From Lactifluus volemus (taxonomy: Eukaryota > Basidiomycota > Agaricomycetes > Russulales > Russulaceae): a DNA stretch of 64,000 bases. A program made the translations under genes and the position numbers. Shown piece after piece: positions 33,836 through 45,302 of this stretch. Location of the stretch: positions 1 through 64,000 of the forward strand of contig WTXI01000097.1 of NCBI GenBank assembly GCA_022376515.1, read 5' to 3'. The stretch's first letter is position 1; each line of letters starts with the position of its first letter. The notes beneath the pieces are model-generated. The model was given only the letters and a program-made list of their open reading frames with translations. It did not search any database and was not told where the DNA came from.

Positions 33836-34690
33836 GTCGGGGTATGGTTGCCTCAGTACAACCTCTGCATCCAGAGCCCTGATCTATGCGCACGTCTGCC
33901 ATTTCTCGTGTTACGGGTTTACATACTGTATGTAACTTGCGTGGCCGCGCGGACCCAGTTAGAGGGGCTAAACGGTCTCTAAATCAGCATCTGTATTCTG
34001 AAACATGTAACTGGGACATGGGGAGATGGGGGAGGGCGGTATGGTCATGAAAGACAGTAGCCAGCGCCAGATAGGCTATACATAGAGCCAGGTTACGCTC
34101 CATCTCATGGCCTTGTGAATAGTCACTTCCAAAGGAGACTGTTTACGGACAGCTGCAAATATTTGAGTGGATTGACGCGATGACCAAGAGGCCAAACTTG
34201 TTTTGGTTTTGGTGATTAAGCTCAAAAGATAAGATAGAGACATGTGGAGAGTGCCAGGGTGGGTGTGTTATCGCCTTGCACACAATGGGATGAGGGGGTC
34301 AGATGAAGAACCTCTTCTGGATAAATGGGGTGGCTGAGAAAAAAAGAGCCGAGAAATGGAAAAGGTATAGAATCACGGAGACAACGTGGGTGGACAGCCT
34401 GTGGTGAGAAAGCCGGAGGGTGCCAATTCCGGAGGGCAGTCAAGGCACCGAGAGATACTGTAAAGAGAAAAGAGGGGACATCGAAAATATTGTGAAGAAG
34501 TGAGGGGCAATTGGTCTAAAGAGAAGACAGTGTACTGTAGTGGCGCTGTTTTTTTTTTTTTTTTTTTTTGAATTGGGGTTTATATTGTCCATGCAACAAG
34601 ACGTAATCTACATGTAGTGGCGCTGTTGTCTGTGGCGGTGTGAGGGCGTAAGTGAAGAGAGTCATCGCTTCCGCCGCGGCGTTTTCCGCT
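33836..34690. repeat. block IG, second copy in unit 2
   Basis: The block starts abruptly about 50 bp after the F-box stop and shows the usual landmarks. It contains the poly(T) insertion at 34551-34612. No gene is seen. Confidence 0.65.
34551..34612 (-). mobile_element. short poly(A)-tailed retro-insertion
   Basis: A run of about 20 T (minus-strand A tail) adjoins about 45 bp of unique sequence (GAATTGGGGTTTATATTGTC and following). It is flanked by a 15-bp direct repeat TGTAGTGGCGCTGTT at 34536-34550 and 34613-34627. The other IG copies have a single, uninterrupted site. Tail plus target duplication point to LINE-type reverse transcription of a 3'-end RNA fragment. Confidence 0.8.
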
Positions 34691-34699
34691 ATCTAGCCA

Positions 34700-35345
34700 C
34701 ATTCTTATCTATGTCACATTGTTCGCAGATCGTGCTAGTCGGGTCAGTGATACGAGGGTCGTGCGGTGGGACTCGACTCGGCTCAGTTTCCTCGCGCTGG
34801 GGCGGGCAGCGGGCTCGAGTCCCAATTTGAAGGGGAATGCGGACTCGAGGACGACAGGAGCGGCAGTGACCTTCGTCAGTTCATGTCCCGTCCGACAAAA
34901 CAAATTCGCATCGCGCAAACCCAAAGCAGGTCGGACGGTAGTCTCGTATGACCTCGCACTGATGATGGCAGTTTCTTCGTTGATTCCTATTACCAATCAC
35001 TAAAGCACGACTTCTCCTCACGTCTTCAGGACCTTCTTCATCCCCCGATCACCTTCCTGCTGAACCCCAATCATTTCTCTCCAGAAACGTCGATCTTCGG
35101 ATGTGGTAACGAGAATAACGTCTGGCTAGCTCTCATTCCCAGCCGGTCACCTGTCTCATGGCTCCTTCTACGGGCGCCAAGTCAACAGCTCCAACAGTCC
35201 TGGATTGGGATACCATAATATTTTTAGGAGTTCCTAGGGGGAAACGATGTATATGCCCAACTCATGCTATATGTCAAGATTTTCAAAACTACGTATACGC
35301 GATGAAGAGAGGATTCGCATTTAGCTTTGGTGACCCTTGTTGAAT
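34700..35345. repeat. block SP' (second type), unit 2
   Basis: Shared with 39900-41230 and 54880-55870: TGGGACTCRACTCGGCTC, CAGCGGACTCGAGTCCCAA-like, GGCAGGAGCGGCAG, ATTACCAATCACTAAAGCAC and GGATACCATAATATTTTTA. In this copy the zinc-finger gene that should follow has been lost. Confidence 0.55.
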
Positions 35346-35399
35346 GTTGTTTCAGGACAAGATGGCGACGCTATTTTCCAGCGCTGGTGAACAGTAAGA

Positions 35400-36140
35400 A
35401 CACAGGTCGCCTTATATCAATTGTGGGTTCTCTCGGTTGCAGAGACAGCGCTGAAAATAGCCACCGCGGATAATTCGCTTCATTCGCACATTCGCGACCA
35501 TTAACCAAAGTTCGCGATTTTTTCAAGTTGTTCACATTCCTCTGGAGCCTTCGGGGTCAATCGATTGCTGACTAAGGAAGTCGTCAAGGGCGGACTGGAT
35601 CACGTGATGGATAAGAGGAACGTAGCTACCACTGCTATCGATATACTCTCCACCTGGTTCTTTCTCGCATACTGTACCATGTGACGATTCTTGTCAACTT
35701 CCTGAAAGTATCTTTGTGACCAGTCGGAATAGTCGGCCCCAAAATTGAGATGTCTTGTGCTATTGAAGAGGGCATGCCGTTGAGTACAAATCGACATTGC
35801 GGGTTGCGGCAATACTACTGTACAGATATACAACCAGCAATCCTCGCTCGTCACTAATTGAGTGAGGGCAATACACGGAGTCGATAAGCTTATATGTACT
35901 ATCCCCGCTCCCCCTCCGTGAATGATGTCCATAGCACTTTAAGGCTCCGAGTGTGCAAACGTCCATCGGGTTGAGTGTGTGAGCAGGCGATCAGAGCTGC
36001 GATTTGTTCTGAGTCACCTTTTTCTGCTGTAATTGAGGAGATACAGTAACAATGACCGGAGAAGGGTGGGCGCCGGCGCTAATAACCTTTCTCGCGTTTG
36101 TCAAGTCAGCGATGTTTGACTCTCCACTAAATCCACTTTG
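35400..36140. repeat. block S, unit 2 copy (5' flank of pseudokinase 2)
   Basis: Same landmarks as 22310-22990. The first ~60 bp (AATTGTGGGTTCTCTCGGTT...GCGCTGAAAAT) are inverted relative to 22330 and 58664. The block runs into the start codon at 36171. Confidence 0.6.
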
Positions 36141-36170
36141 TCACTACGCCCCTCACTTCCCTTCTCTTAC

Positions 36171-38389
36171 ATGGCCAATATCGTCCCTGCCGCTGGAATT
36201 TTCGAGGGTTCAAGTCTAAGTTCGTCTCTACATATCTCGGCCTGGATCATCTCTGACCGCTCGAAGCTAGTCGTTAAATTATATCATGCTGCCAAGACCA
36301 TCAAAGTCCACAAGGTAATATGATCTCTCAGCCTTCATATCCGTTTCGCTACTAAATGATGGACCAGGAACGCCTTTCAGGGCTCGCCCGTCAATGCGAT
36401 ACCTTGTTCACCACAGTAAGGGAACACTCATCGCGGCTAATTGGGACCGCTGCAACCGCCGAAGCCGATGAAATCGAGAGGTGCGCATAACAGTCTTGCT
36501 GACTAGCTTTGAAATACGTTGTTCATGCACTATCACAGATCAATCGAGCGTGTTTTGATACGAGTATCGGAGTGGGCAAGTTACGATGACAAAATGGCTT
36601 TCTTTAGACAGCACGAGATCCAAATTGGTATCAATGAGTGTTATCGTGAACTCACAACATGCGTGGACAGGTTTGTGGTACGTGAAGCCTTTACATACTG
36701 AAGTGTCACAGTTTCATTCTTTCCAGATGGCAATGGCCGTACTGGCCCATAATAATGACAATCGAGTTCGAGAGACACACCGACAACGTGATTTTGCACA
36801 ACTATACGACTTGAAGGTCAGATTGTTAGAAGAAGTACAGACAAATAGTGGCAACATGCCACTAGCAGTACAACAGTCGACCGAGCCGCTCACTCTCCAG
36901 GTAGATCTGACACAGGTTCTTTGCGTGCGTGCGGGACTGAGCTCATCGTATAGCAGAAGCAGGTCGTGACAATCGATGCCCAGCAACTGTCATCCCAGTC
37001 ATCGATTCCTCCACGGCCCAAACCAACAGATTGTAAGTTGTGAGGTCCTGCTCACATGGTCACTGACGCCCTTGTAAATTCTAGTGACAGGAAAGGTGTC
37101 CGTAATCAGTCAGCAACCCGGTATCAAAGGATCCCTCTTGGACTTCTATCTTGGTGAATGGGGAAATGATGGAGAGGAAGTGCGTAAATCCCTATCCAGA
37201 GGTCCAACTGAGCCTCATTTGCGTTTAGGCCACACTTGGTTCCCCGAGAGACCAGTCGTCAGCTTCTCAAATGGCAAGTTCAGTTATACTATGATGTTAT
37301 CACGACTTGATCGCTATTCCCACAGCTTTTCAAGGAGTGGGTCGAAGCCCGTGTTGGCCTTCACCATCGGAACCTTCTCGGCCTCTTTGGACATGTTACC
37401 ATAGGAGATTCCATTTATTCAGTACGTCCGACCCCACACTTATGATGGTGCTTTCAAGACGTTTGGAATTACAGGTTAGTCCATGGATGAGAAATGGGAA
37501 TATCCGAGAGTTCATCAGGATAAATCCGAATGTGGACCGATTGCGTCATCTTAGCGAGGTTGCTTGTGGTGTGTACAATGTTCCCAGTGGGATGTCAGCA
37601 ACCGTAGATATATTGATCACCAGCTGTGGAATACCTTCACGAAAACGAGATCATCCACGGTGACATATGTGGGGTAAGCCACCATCTTGTCGGCTCGACT
37701 GAATTCCGATGTACTTCTTCCCAGAAAAATGTTCTAATCGATGGGAACGGCAAAACATTTGTTTGTGGGTTCAATTTATCTGGATATCTGAAAGTACGTA
37801 GGTCATCTAGCATGCTTTTTATGCCAGATGTAACATTTCAAGCCGTCCTTTGATATAGCCCGTGCTCGTTGGTTTTCTCCAGAAAGGATGACGCCTCAAG
37901 GTTTTAATCCCCCAACCGAGAAAGGGGACGTCTGGTCTTTTGGGTCACTCGGGATCGAGGTGTTTACAGGGCAAGATCCGTATAGCTCCCACCAAGATTA
38001 CTACGTACCTGTTCTTTTGAATGGGGGGACACCACCTGCCGATCGTGGATCCACGACAGTTGATATCAGCTCAAATATGTGGGAGCTTCTGGAGTCTTGC
38101 TGGCAGACTGATCCAACAATGCACCCTTCGATGTCTGATATTCAGTTGGCGATACGTGAGATGCTTCCTCGGCGTGGTTGTGAGTGATTTCTTGCCTCTG
38201 TCTAGCTTGAACGTATCCTTATATCGTCACGCAGATCGACCCCAGAGCACTTTCCCTGGCACAGATCGGGACTCTGTCTTCACAATGGAGAGTGCATCGA
38301 TCCATGGCAGCGACCGAGATTGGGGCTCTGTCTCCCCATCGAGTGTCCATCGATCCTCGCTAGCGACCTTCGTCTCGGTCGACAATTGA
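36171..38389 (+). CDS. MLKL-like pseudokinase 2 (507 residues, intact)
   Basis: Fourteen exons fit without a stop: 36171-36207, 36271-36314, 36368-36480, 36539-36677, 36727-36900, 36957-37032, 37085-37179, 37229-37273, 37326-37421, 37475-37568, 37624-37673, 37725-37793, 37843-38179, 38235-38389. The N-terminal four-helix region (VVKLYHAAKTIKVHKERLSG, ADEIERSIERVLIRVSEWAS, GINECYRELTTCVDRF) resembles the MLKL_NTD/Cbl-N-like domain of fungal kinases. A brace-like helix and a Pro linker lead to the kinase fold. HGDICGKN keeps the HRD aspartate; DFG is GFN (FVCGFNLSGY); the glycine loop and beta-3 lysine are not recognisable; SPE replaces APE. One intron has a GC donor (ATG|GCAAGT, 37274). By analogy it may act in regulated cell death or non-self response; this is not shown by sequence. 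Confidence 0.8.
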
Positions 38390-38404
38390 ATTGACAGCCC
38401 AATC

Positions 38405-38755
38405 GATAATCCTGCCGTGGAATGATGGGATGGCATGTTAGGCGTTCTGTTGTCAACATTATCAGAGTTGTTGGATGAGCTACTTAACACCGTTCACTTG
38501 GAGCGTGAAGATGTTTACAAGCACTTCAGATTCACATGTCGAGCATCGTGGATCTCGCTAACAGGCAGGTTCTTGTTCCGGGCGCGTTAATCTATCTGTC
38601 CGCTCAGCATGTTCTTAATTTGCTAGCGTCACGCGTTGAGACCAGTAACACTATTCTGCTCAGATGGAAATGGACTGGAAAGCGAAGAGGAGAATCACTA
38701 CTTCTCATCCCTCACAAACAGCCAACCCGGCAGAAGAATAGTATAGATCATTAAT
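38405..38755 (+). pseudogene. NDUFB4 relic, unit 3
   Basis: Starts at exon 3 directly after the pseudokinase end. The exon-4-like part (GTGAAGATGTTTACAAGCAC) and last exon (TGGAAATGGACTGGAAAGCG) are present, but exons 1-2 and the promoter are missing. It marks the unit 2/3 junction. Confidence 0.82.
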
Positions 38756-38756
38756 T

Positions 38757-39900
38757 TGCGCTGTAAACGTTTGTTCAGGTCCAACAAAATTTCAACAAGG
38801 GCCGTTGATTTCCGACTGGCGCACCATAAGGGCGTACGGTATCAGTTTATCCTTTCATTGGCCCTTGTTACTCAGAGTAGTTGCTGTATTTTTTACAGAT
38901 GATTCCTCGTAGCCAACTGAAATAGAGTTGATCTATCACATAGTCATAGGACTTGCCAGGTCTCTATTCCTATCTTGCCAGCTTTGAGCTTCAACTCGAA
39001 GGTTAAGGCTAACTCTCGGAACTTGAGATTGTGAGAAACCACCCGATGCACACGATTACTGTCATTTATTGACTTTTGAGATGTCGGATGCTCTCGCAGG
39101 TGAGTCTTATTTTCAATTTAAGAGAACCACTTGGACTGCCCCCAAACGGCCTGACAAGGAAAGGTCTTACTGTAATCAAGGGTTGCGTACTACATATTAT
39201 CGTCGGGGTTGCAATCACTGCATCCAGAGCTCTAAACTGTTTGCCATTTCTCGTGTTATGGGTATACATATGCAACTTGCATGGCTGCGCGGACCCAGTT
39301 AGAGGGCTAAACTGTCTCCAAATCAGCATCTGTATTCCGAAACATGTAACTGAGACAAGGAGAGATGGGGAGGGTCGTAGGGTCATGAAAGACAGTTGTC
39401 AGTGCTAGATCGACTATACATAGACGAAGGTTACGCTCTATCTCATGGCTTTGTTGTGAATAGTTACTTCCAAAGGAGAACAGCCGCATTTATTTGGTGG
39501 ATTGACATGATGACCTGGTCACTGGTTAAGCCCAAAAGATAAGAAAGAGGGATGCGGAGTGTACCGGGCAATTGCCTTGCGCATGATTCGATGAGGAAGT
39601 CAGATGAAGCACCTCCCCTGGCCGATCGGAGCGGCTGAGAAAAAAAGAGACGAGAAATGGAAAAGGTATAGAATCACTGAGACAACCGGGGGGTGCCAAT
39701 TCCGGAGAGGGAGAAAAGCAGTCTAGATACTGAGAGAATTGGCGGAAAGCGAATGATACTGTAAAGAGAAAAGAGGGGACATTGAAAATATTGTGAAGAA
39801 GAATGAGGGGTATCGGTCTAGAAAGAAGATAGCTTACTCTAGTGGGGTTGTTGTTGTTGTAATCTGTGGCGGTGTGAGTGGCGTCGACTGGTGACGGAGT
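38757..39900. repeat. COQ7 5' flank remnant plus block IG, unit 3
   Basis: The COQ7 coding region is deleted here. Sequence jumps from the NDUFB4 tail to the COQ7 upstream flank (CGCTGTAAACGTTTGTTCAG), as also near 53350, and then enters IG landmarks from about 39060. Confidence 0.7.
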
Positions 39901-41230
39901 CCGAGCCTCGGACATTTCTGTCTTCTCTTCTCTTCACTTTTCTTGTCGTCACATTGGGCAGATCGAGATCCATCACTTCCGCCTTTGCCCACATTTTTTT
40001 ATGTAACATAGGGCCACATTATTGGGAAATACTCGCAGATCGTGTGATGGGACTCAACTCGGCTCGGTTGCCTCGCGCTGCGCCGGGCAGCGAACTCGAT
40101 CGAGTCCCAAGGGTGAATGCGCCCTGTAGTGGGAATCCAAGACGGCAGGAGCGGCAGAGACCTTTCGTCAGTACTGTCTCGTCCGACAAACAAACTCGCA
40201 TTCGCGCAAACCCAAAGCAGGTCAGGGCGCTCTGTTGGCTTCTAGCGCTCTCCTCAATCTCCCACCACTTTTGGAGGAACTGCCCCACCGTCTAGTCGCT
40301 CTACCTTCGCCGAAATCACCACCGACCGATGCCATCTTCTCACGTCTATCTCTCTACCGCTTTGTCCTCCAATCTCCCGCGCACCGGCTACATCACCTTC
40401 TCCTGTTCGCACCTTCTACAACACAGTTGACCCGTGTCATTGTGGTATCCTTGAATCCCACTCTCTCGTGAGCGCCTCTTGATCCAATCCGATTCTCGTT
40501 CCCACTGGATGCCACCAGGCGTTCATGTGCTCGCGCCACCTGCCACAGTCCCAGCCACTAGCCACCCCTCCAAACTGTACAGTACGTTATACTGACCTAC
40601 AGCTTCTCCCGTTCGGTCCCGATCGGACAGTAATCAGGTTCGATGGGCGGCATTGTTGGATCATTGCTGGCGATTCCCATTACCAATCACTAAAGCACGA
40701 CTTCTCCTCACGGCCTCAAGACCTTCTTCACAGATCCCCCAATCACCTTTCTGCGGACTCTAATGATTTCTCTCCAGAACGTCGAACTTCGAATGTAGTA
40801 ACGAGAATAAAGTCCGGCTAGCCAGCCCGCAACCTGTGCCATGGCTCCTTCTACAGGCACCAAGTCAGCCAGCTCCAACAGTCCTGGACTGGGATACCAT
40901 AATATTTTTACTGGTTCCTAGGGGAAAACGATGAGGACAGATATATGCCCAACTCATGTGATATGTCAAGATTTAAAAAAAATTACGTATACTCGACGAA
41001 GAGAGGGTGCGCATTTAACTTTGGTGACCCTTGTTGAATGTTGTTTTCAGGACAAAATGGCGACGCCATTTTCCGGCGCTGGTGGACAGTAGGAACCCTG
41101 CATCGCCCTTGATCATTCTCACCAATGGAATTTTAACCGTCACAAAACTCTAATCCTCCTCGTATGATTCTTACTACTCCCATAGTTTGGCTGTGGAAAC
41201 ATGCAATGGCACCCCGGTGGGTGCCAGTGG
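39900..41230. repeat. block SP', unit 3
   Basis: Same landmarks as 34700-35345, followed by the upstream part of the type-B zinc-finger gene with TTATAAAT near 41243. No other gene is seen. Confidence 0.55.
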
Positions 41231-41312
41231 GATTCAAAGTGTTATAAATCTAATCTACGGCGCTGACACCCGTCGCATGATCCTAGACCCCTGCTGCGCA
41301 CTACAGAAAAAT

Positions 41313-42287
41313 ATGGACGACTTCCTCAGTCAGCAAGCTAGCCTTAATCCTGTGAGCTCCCTTGTTGGGCAAATCCTGCTGTGTAATGACCATTGCACAG
41401 GCTGGCCTGTATCGCTCTCCAGATGGTGGCCTGTCCCTCATTCCAGCTGGACCTTACGGGCCCGGCGAACTGGAAAGCAATGATGAATTAGGTTTATCAT
41501 CAAGTTCCAACCCTACTCCCCCTTTGCACCATCCAGGCATTACAGAGCCTCGGGACTCGGAGGTGAGCTATTATCCTTTCATTCATCTCGTTTTGGCGTA
41601 GTGAATGCGGCACAGGAATACCCATGTTTGCGTGACCCGCATCGTGTCTACATGTGTCCCCCCCTCTTCACAGTGGGGGCCTTTCACACTGAAAAATACC
41701 AGAGGGCCTCCTCTTCCTATGCTTTTGATGATAATGGATCCTTGATGGAGTCCTTACGTGAGCAGCATGCGTCATGCCCAAGCGACAGATTCTTCTTTCA
41801 TTCTGACCTTACTAGGTGTCGGACAAGGCATATCGGCGCTTTGGTTTCGGTCACAGCGGGATTCGCACCGCGCTCGCCATCTTCGGAGCCATCAGGGCAT
41901 TTGGGGGGGCAACACCCCCAACGGGAAGCCGGCATACCCTGCCCAAGTAGCTGGGAGTTATTTCGACCCAGATTTTGGCCCTACAACTCTGCTAGGACAG
42001 AAAAGTAAGTCCTCTCAGTCTCAATCGACGGCTCAAGCTCACCAACTCACTCGATAGAACCCCCCATTACACTGAACCACGATGCGGAAATGGAGCAAGA
42101 CTCAAAGCCGTCGTGCCCCACTTGTGGAAAGAAACTCCACGCAATGAAAGCTGTCAATCGCCATTGGGATGATCTTCATTCTATCCCACAAAAATGTCCT
42201 TATCTTAATTGTAACGGTATGCTCATTGGGAAGCGCAAACTCAAAGGTCATCTCTATCGACATCACAATGGAGTTTCTCCACCCTGA
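41313..42287 (+). CDS. C2H2 zinc-finger protein, type B copy 1 (intact, 253 residues)
   Basis: Five exons: 41313-41351, 41401-41562, 41616-41757, 41816-42004, 42058-42287. All join in frame. It starts MDDFLSQQASLNP, then AGLYRSPDGGLSLIPAGPYG, then EYPCLRDPHRVYMCPP, and ends with two fingers (CPTCGKKLHAMKAVNRHWDD and CPYLNCNGMLIGKRKLKGHL...HH). Type B shares exon layout and finger spacing with type A but is longer and diverged through its N-terminal two thirds, so the two types split before the latest array duplications. It is probably a nuclear DNA-binding protein; the targets are unknown. The position upstream of a pseudokinase gene is kept in all units that retain it. Confidence 0.75.
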
Positions 42288-42871
42288 CAATGCGTTGTGG
42301 AACTTGGAAAGATGGGGCAGCGGGCTTCGATGATCGTTTATGGTCCCTTTGCTGCCGCTTCGTTCTGAGTCCCAGTTCGCATCTACTTTCCTCCCGACAT
42401 CAAGTCCGCGACACGCAGGTTGCTGGTTGTAGTCTGCGTGGTGGTGAGTGAGAAGTGCGAGTGTACCCTCTGTGGGGTTTCAGCGTCACCATGCAAGCTC
42501 GCAGAATGTCTGGGCGGTCGTTGTTGTGTCATCGACGACTGTTCCCGTTTCGTTATCCGTTTCTTGATTGAGTTGCGATGCTACTATGAGTTTGTGTGCT
42601 GAGGTATTCTTGGTCTTGCTTGTGCAGCCACCCGAACACAGCGGGCACGCTGCTTTATTTGCCTTTCTCACAGATAGGTTTCCTTTGTTATGGATGGCAC
42701 TTCCAGAGCGCGACAGCGCAAAGTTCAATTGGTTTTAGTATTGTTTGTCCCAGTACTGCCGTCATATAGAATCTCGAATTTACGTGGCAGCTCGTTAAAA
42801 ATCTCTGATTGTATATTTTCTACTACTGTATGAAGTGTTTTGGCCTTGAATACAACATTGACCGTATTCGT

Positions 42872-42971
42872 GGAATGTTTTCGCCATCTATTATATTTAC
42901 ATGTTAATGCCATCTTTCTGAACCTCACTAACTCCTGTGATAATCCCGTGCGAAGCACGGGTCCCCGCTAG
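42872..42971 (+). mobile_element. Helitron-like 3' terminus
   Basis: A perfect stem CCCGTGC-GAA-GCACGGG (42945-42961) is followed after seven bases by CTAG (42968-42971) and then T, the classic 3' end of a Helitron inserted at an A/T site. Homology to the equivalent tail near 57430 ends just before it. The 5' (TC) end and any Rep/helicase sequence were not found, so only a terminus or a short non-autonomous element is claimed. Confidence 0.6.
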
Positions 42972-42999
42972 TTATATTAATAAAGGAGTACGCGGTCGT

Positions 43000-44100
43000 G
43001 ACGTGACGCGGGCTGCGGGCGCCCTCATTGGTTGGAGCGTGATCGTGCACCTGACCGGTGACGATCGGCGGCTTCCTCTCTTTCGACCGCGTCTCGCACG
43101 CGAGGTCGTGACCGTGTAGCTCCGACAGGGGGCCGCGGGGAGCACGAGCTCGACGCAATCTTTTATCTGAACCAGAGTTTCCGAGTGGAATGAGCTGATA
43201 TCGCCGGTAACGTGTAGAAATGCCGCTCTCAAGACACATGCTTCGTTGGCAAGTACGCTCAACGACCGTTTCTCGACATTTTGTGCCTTGCGCGGTCGTT
43301 CATAGCTTTTAGGGGATTCACGTCAATGTCAACATCCTTTCTCTGTTTTACTTTTCGACAACTTACAATATCTGGTACGACCCAGACAAACACTTGCAGC
43401 TCCGTCACGCCCGAGCTCTCTTCCTCTGCTAAGCTCTCACCTGCTCTTTCCTCCTCGCATGTTCTGTCTCAAAAACGCAGTTGGGGATGACGTCTCGCGC
43501 GCGATGAGGACGACTTTCCTTGCTCTCTGTATTCTTTCTCTCTCCCCCTGTCTCCTCACGTGTGCTGTCTCAAAAGGGCAGTTGAGGAAGCACTTTCTTG
43601 CGGATGACGACACTGATGGCAAACTTTGGTCACCTCAACTGCCTCATTTTGTTGCTCCTCACTTGGCCCCTTTCTCCTGTGCGTTGTATTTCCACCTGCT
43701 GTACATCACCGCTCAACTTCTTCAGTTGACACAGCGTCTTACACGCGATGACTCCCTGTCCACATGGCGTTCCCAACTTTCTATTGTACTACCCCCGATC
43801 ACCTTCTTCTTTTTTGACCGTCTCGCACGCGACGACATCGTGACCACGTAGCTCTAACAGTGGGCCGCGGGGAGCACGACGTCGACTGAAGGCTCTCGCA
43901 CCAACGGTGACGGCGCGGGCGACGTCCTTCGGCTTGCGCGTGCGCTCCGACTCCCAAACGTTGTGGCCTAGCTCCGACAGCGGGCGGCGGGGAGCACAAC
44001 ATCGACCATATTGGCTTCTCCAACCTGGTTAGCAGTTACTTCGCCCGTCCGATTTCTGTCAGTATGGCACCAAAACCCTAACCTTACATAATAAAATGCG
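43000..44100. other. unit-3-specific GC-rich region with short internal repeats
   Basis: Three imperfect copies of a unit containing TAGCTCCGACAG and CGCGGGGAGCACGA lie at about 43084-43150, 43815-43886 and 43963-44007. Two related CTGTCTCAAAANGCAGTTG segments lie at 43464 and 43567. A 130-codon frame (43459-43851) is low in complexity and has no domain, so it is not called as a gene. Confidence 0.5.
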
Positions 44101-44327
44101 GTAGCCATGTTTGGGTTTGATCATTTTGCTGATGTGTGCCTGTCATTTATCTCTGTTTTCTTCTCCGCCCATTGCTACCCACCTCATGCACGACTCCCGC
44201 CCGACACCCAGCGCCCAGGCACCTCTCTCGTCTTCCTCGTCGACTCTCAAGACATCTCAGGTACTGGTACCAGCAGAGCCAACACCCTCACCAAGGCTAG
44301 ATAGCCGCTCACTTCTCAGCGTTAAAG

Positions 44328-44838
44328 AAGTGTGTCCGAATTTTTCTCTCGTACCGCCTCCAACATTCTTCCAAAGCCAGTTGTGACAAGCGTCCCGGAC
44401 ATTGACCTAACCGTATTCGAGCAAATACTCGAACTTGACGACAACGACGACGTATTCTCAAAAGGCATGGTCGATGCGTACTTTGATCAAGCGGAGAAAA
44501 CGTTCAACAACATGGACGATGCCCTGTGCGCACTTTGATCATTCCCCTCATTTCCGGTCACACTTATCAGACGTTTTAGAAAGAGGAAAAATCTCGGAGA
44601 GTTATCTTTCCTAGGCCGCTTTCTGAAGGGATCCTCTGTGACGCTTGGCGTTTCTAAGGTGCAGTCGGCGTGTGAGGCTATCCAACACTACGGAAAATTA
44701 CGAGAGAGCAGCACAGCTATCACTGAGGCAGAGGCCGTCGTTAAGATCACAAAAGCACTTGCGCGCGCAAGAGAAGATTACGGGGAAGCAAAGAAATGGC
44801 TGGACAACTTTTATGCAAGTCGTGTAAAGAAAGATTGA
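44328..44838 (+). CDS. Ypd1-like histidine phosphotransfer (HPt) protein lacking the phospho-acceptor histidine
   Basis: Two exons are clear: one ending 44525 and 44580-44838. The first encodes TASNILPKPVVTSVPDIDLT, VFEQILELDDNDDVFSKGMV and AYFDQAEKTFNNMDDAL. The second encodes LGELSFLGRFLKGSSVTLGV, KVQSACEAIQHYGKLRE and a C-terminal helix ending VKKD. This is the four-helix HPt fold of the Ypd1 relay protein that links hybrid histidine kinases to response regulators. The canonical motif is HFLKGSS; here it is RFLKGSS (codon CGC), so phosphate cannot be carried on that residue. The N-terminal exon and start are unresolved: an upstream frame from 44111 does not join cleanly. It is a decayed copy or a non-phosphorylatable decoy. 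Confidence 0.75.
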
Positions 44839-44869
44839 AACCGTCAAGGAGGTGGTTTCTTGGGCGACT

Positions 44870-45290
44870 GATTGATATATTAATTGACGAGGGCATGTCG
44901 TTGGGTATAAGTCAACATTGCGAGGTTGCAACAATACTACTGTACAGATATACAACCAGCGACCCTCACTCGTCACTAATAGGGTGCGGGTAATACACGG
45001 AGGATATAGGCTCATATGTACTATCCCCGCTCCCCCTCCGTGAGTGATGTCCATAGCACTTTTACCTCCGCTCGGAATCCCCCGAGTGTGCAAACGTCCA
45101 TCGGGTTGAATGTGTGAGCAGGCGATCCGAGCTGCGATTTGTTCAGAGACACCTTTATATGCTGTAATTGAGGAGATAACAATGATCCCGGCGATGAGCG
45201 GGCGCCGGCGTTATTAACCTTTCTCGCGCTTGTCAAGTCGGTGCTGTTTGACTGTCCACTAAATCCACTTTATCACTACGCCCCTCACTC
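44870..45290. repeat. block S, unit 3 copy (5' flank of pseudokinase 3)
   Basis: Begins about 30 bp after the HPt stop with CGAGGGCATGTCGTTGGGTA and follows the S landmarks into the start at 45303. Confidence 0.6.
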
Positions 45291-45302
45291 CCCTTCCCTT
45301 AC

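Noticed and set aside
43459..43851. 130-codon frame as a secreted protein gene
   Set aside because: It overlaps repeated low-complexity sequence, has no conserved counterpart and lacks a convincing domain.
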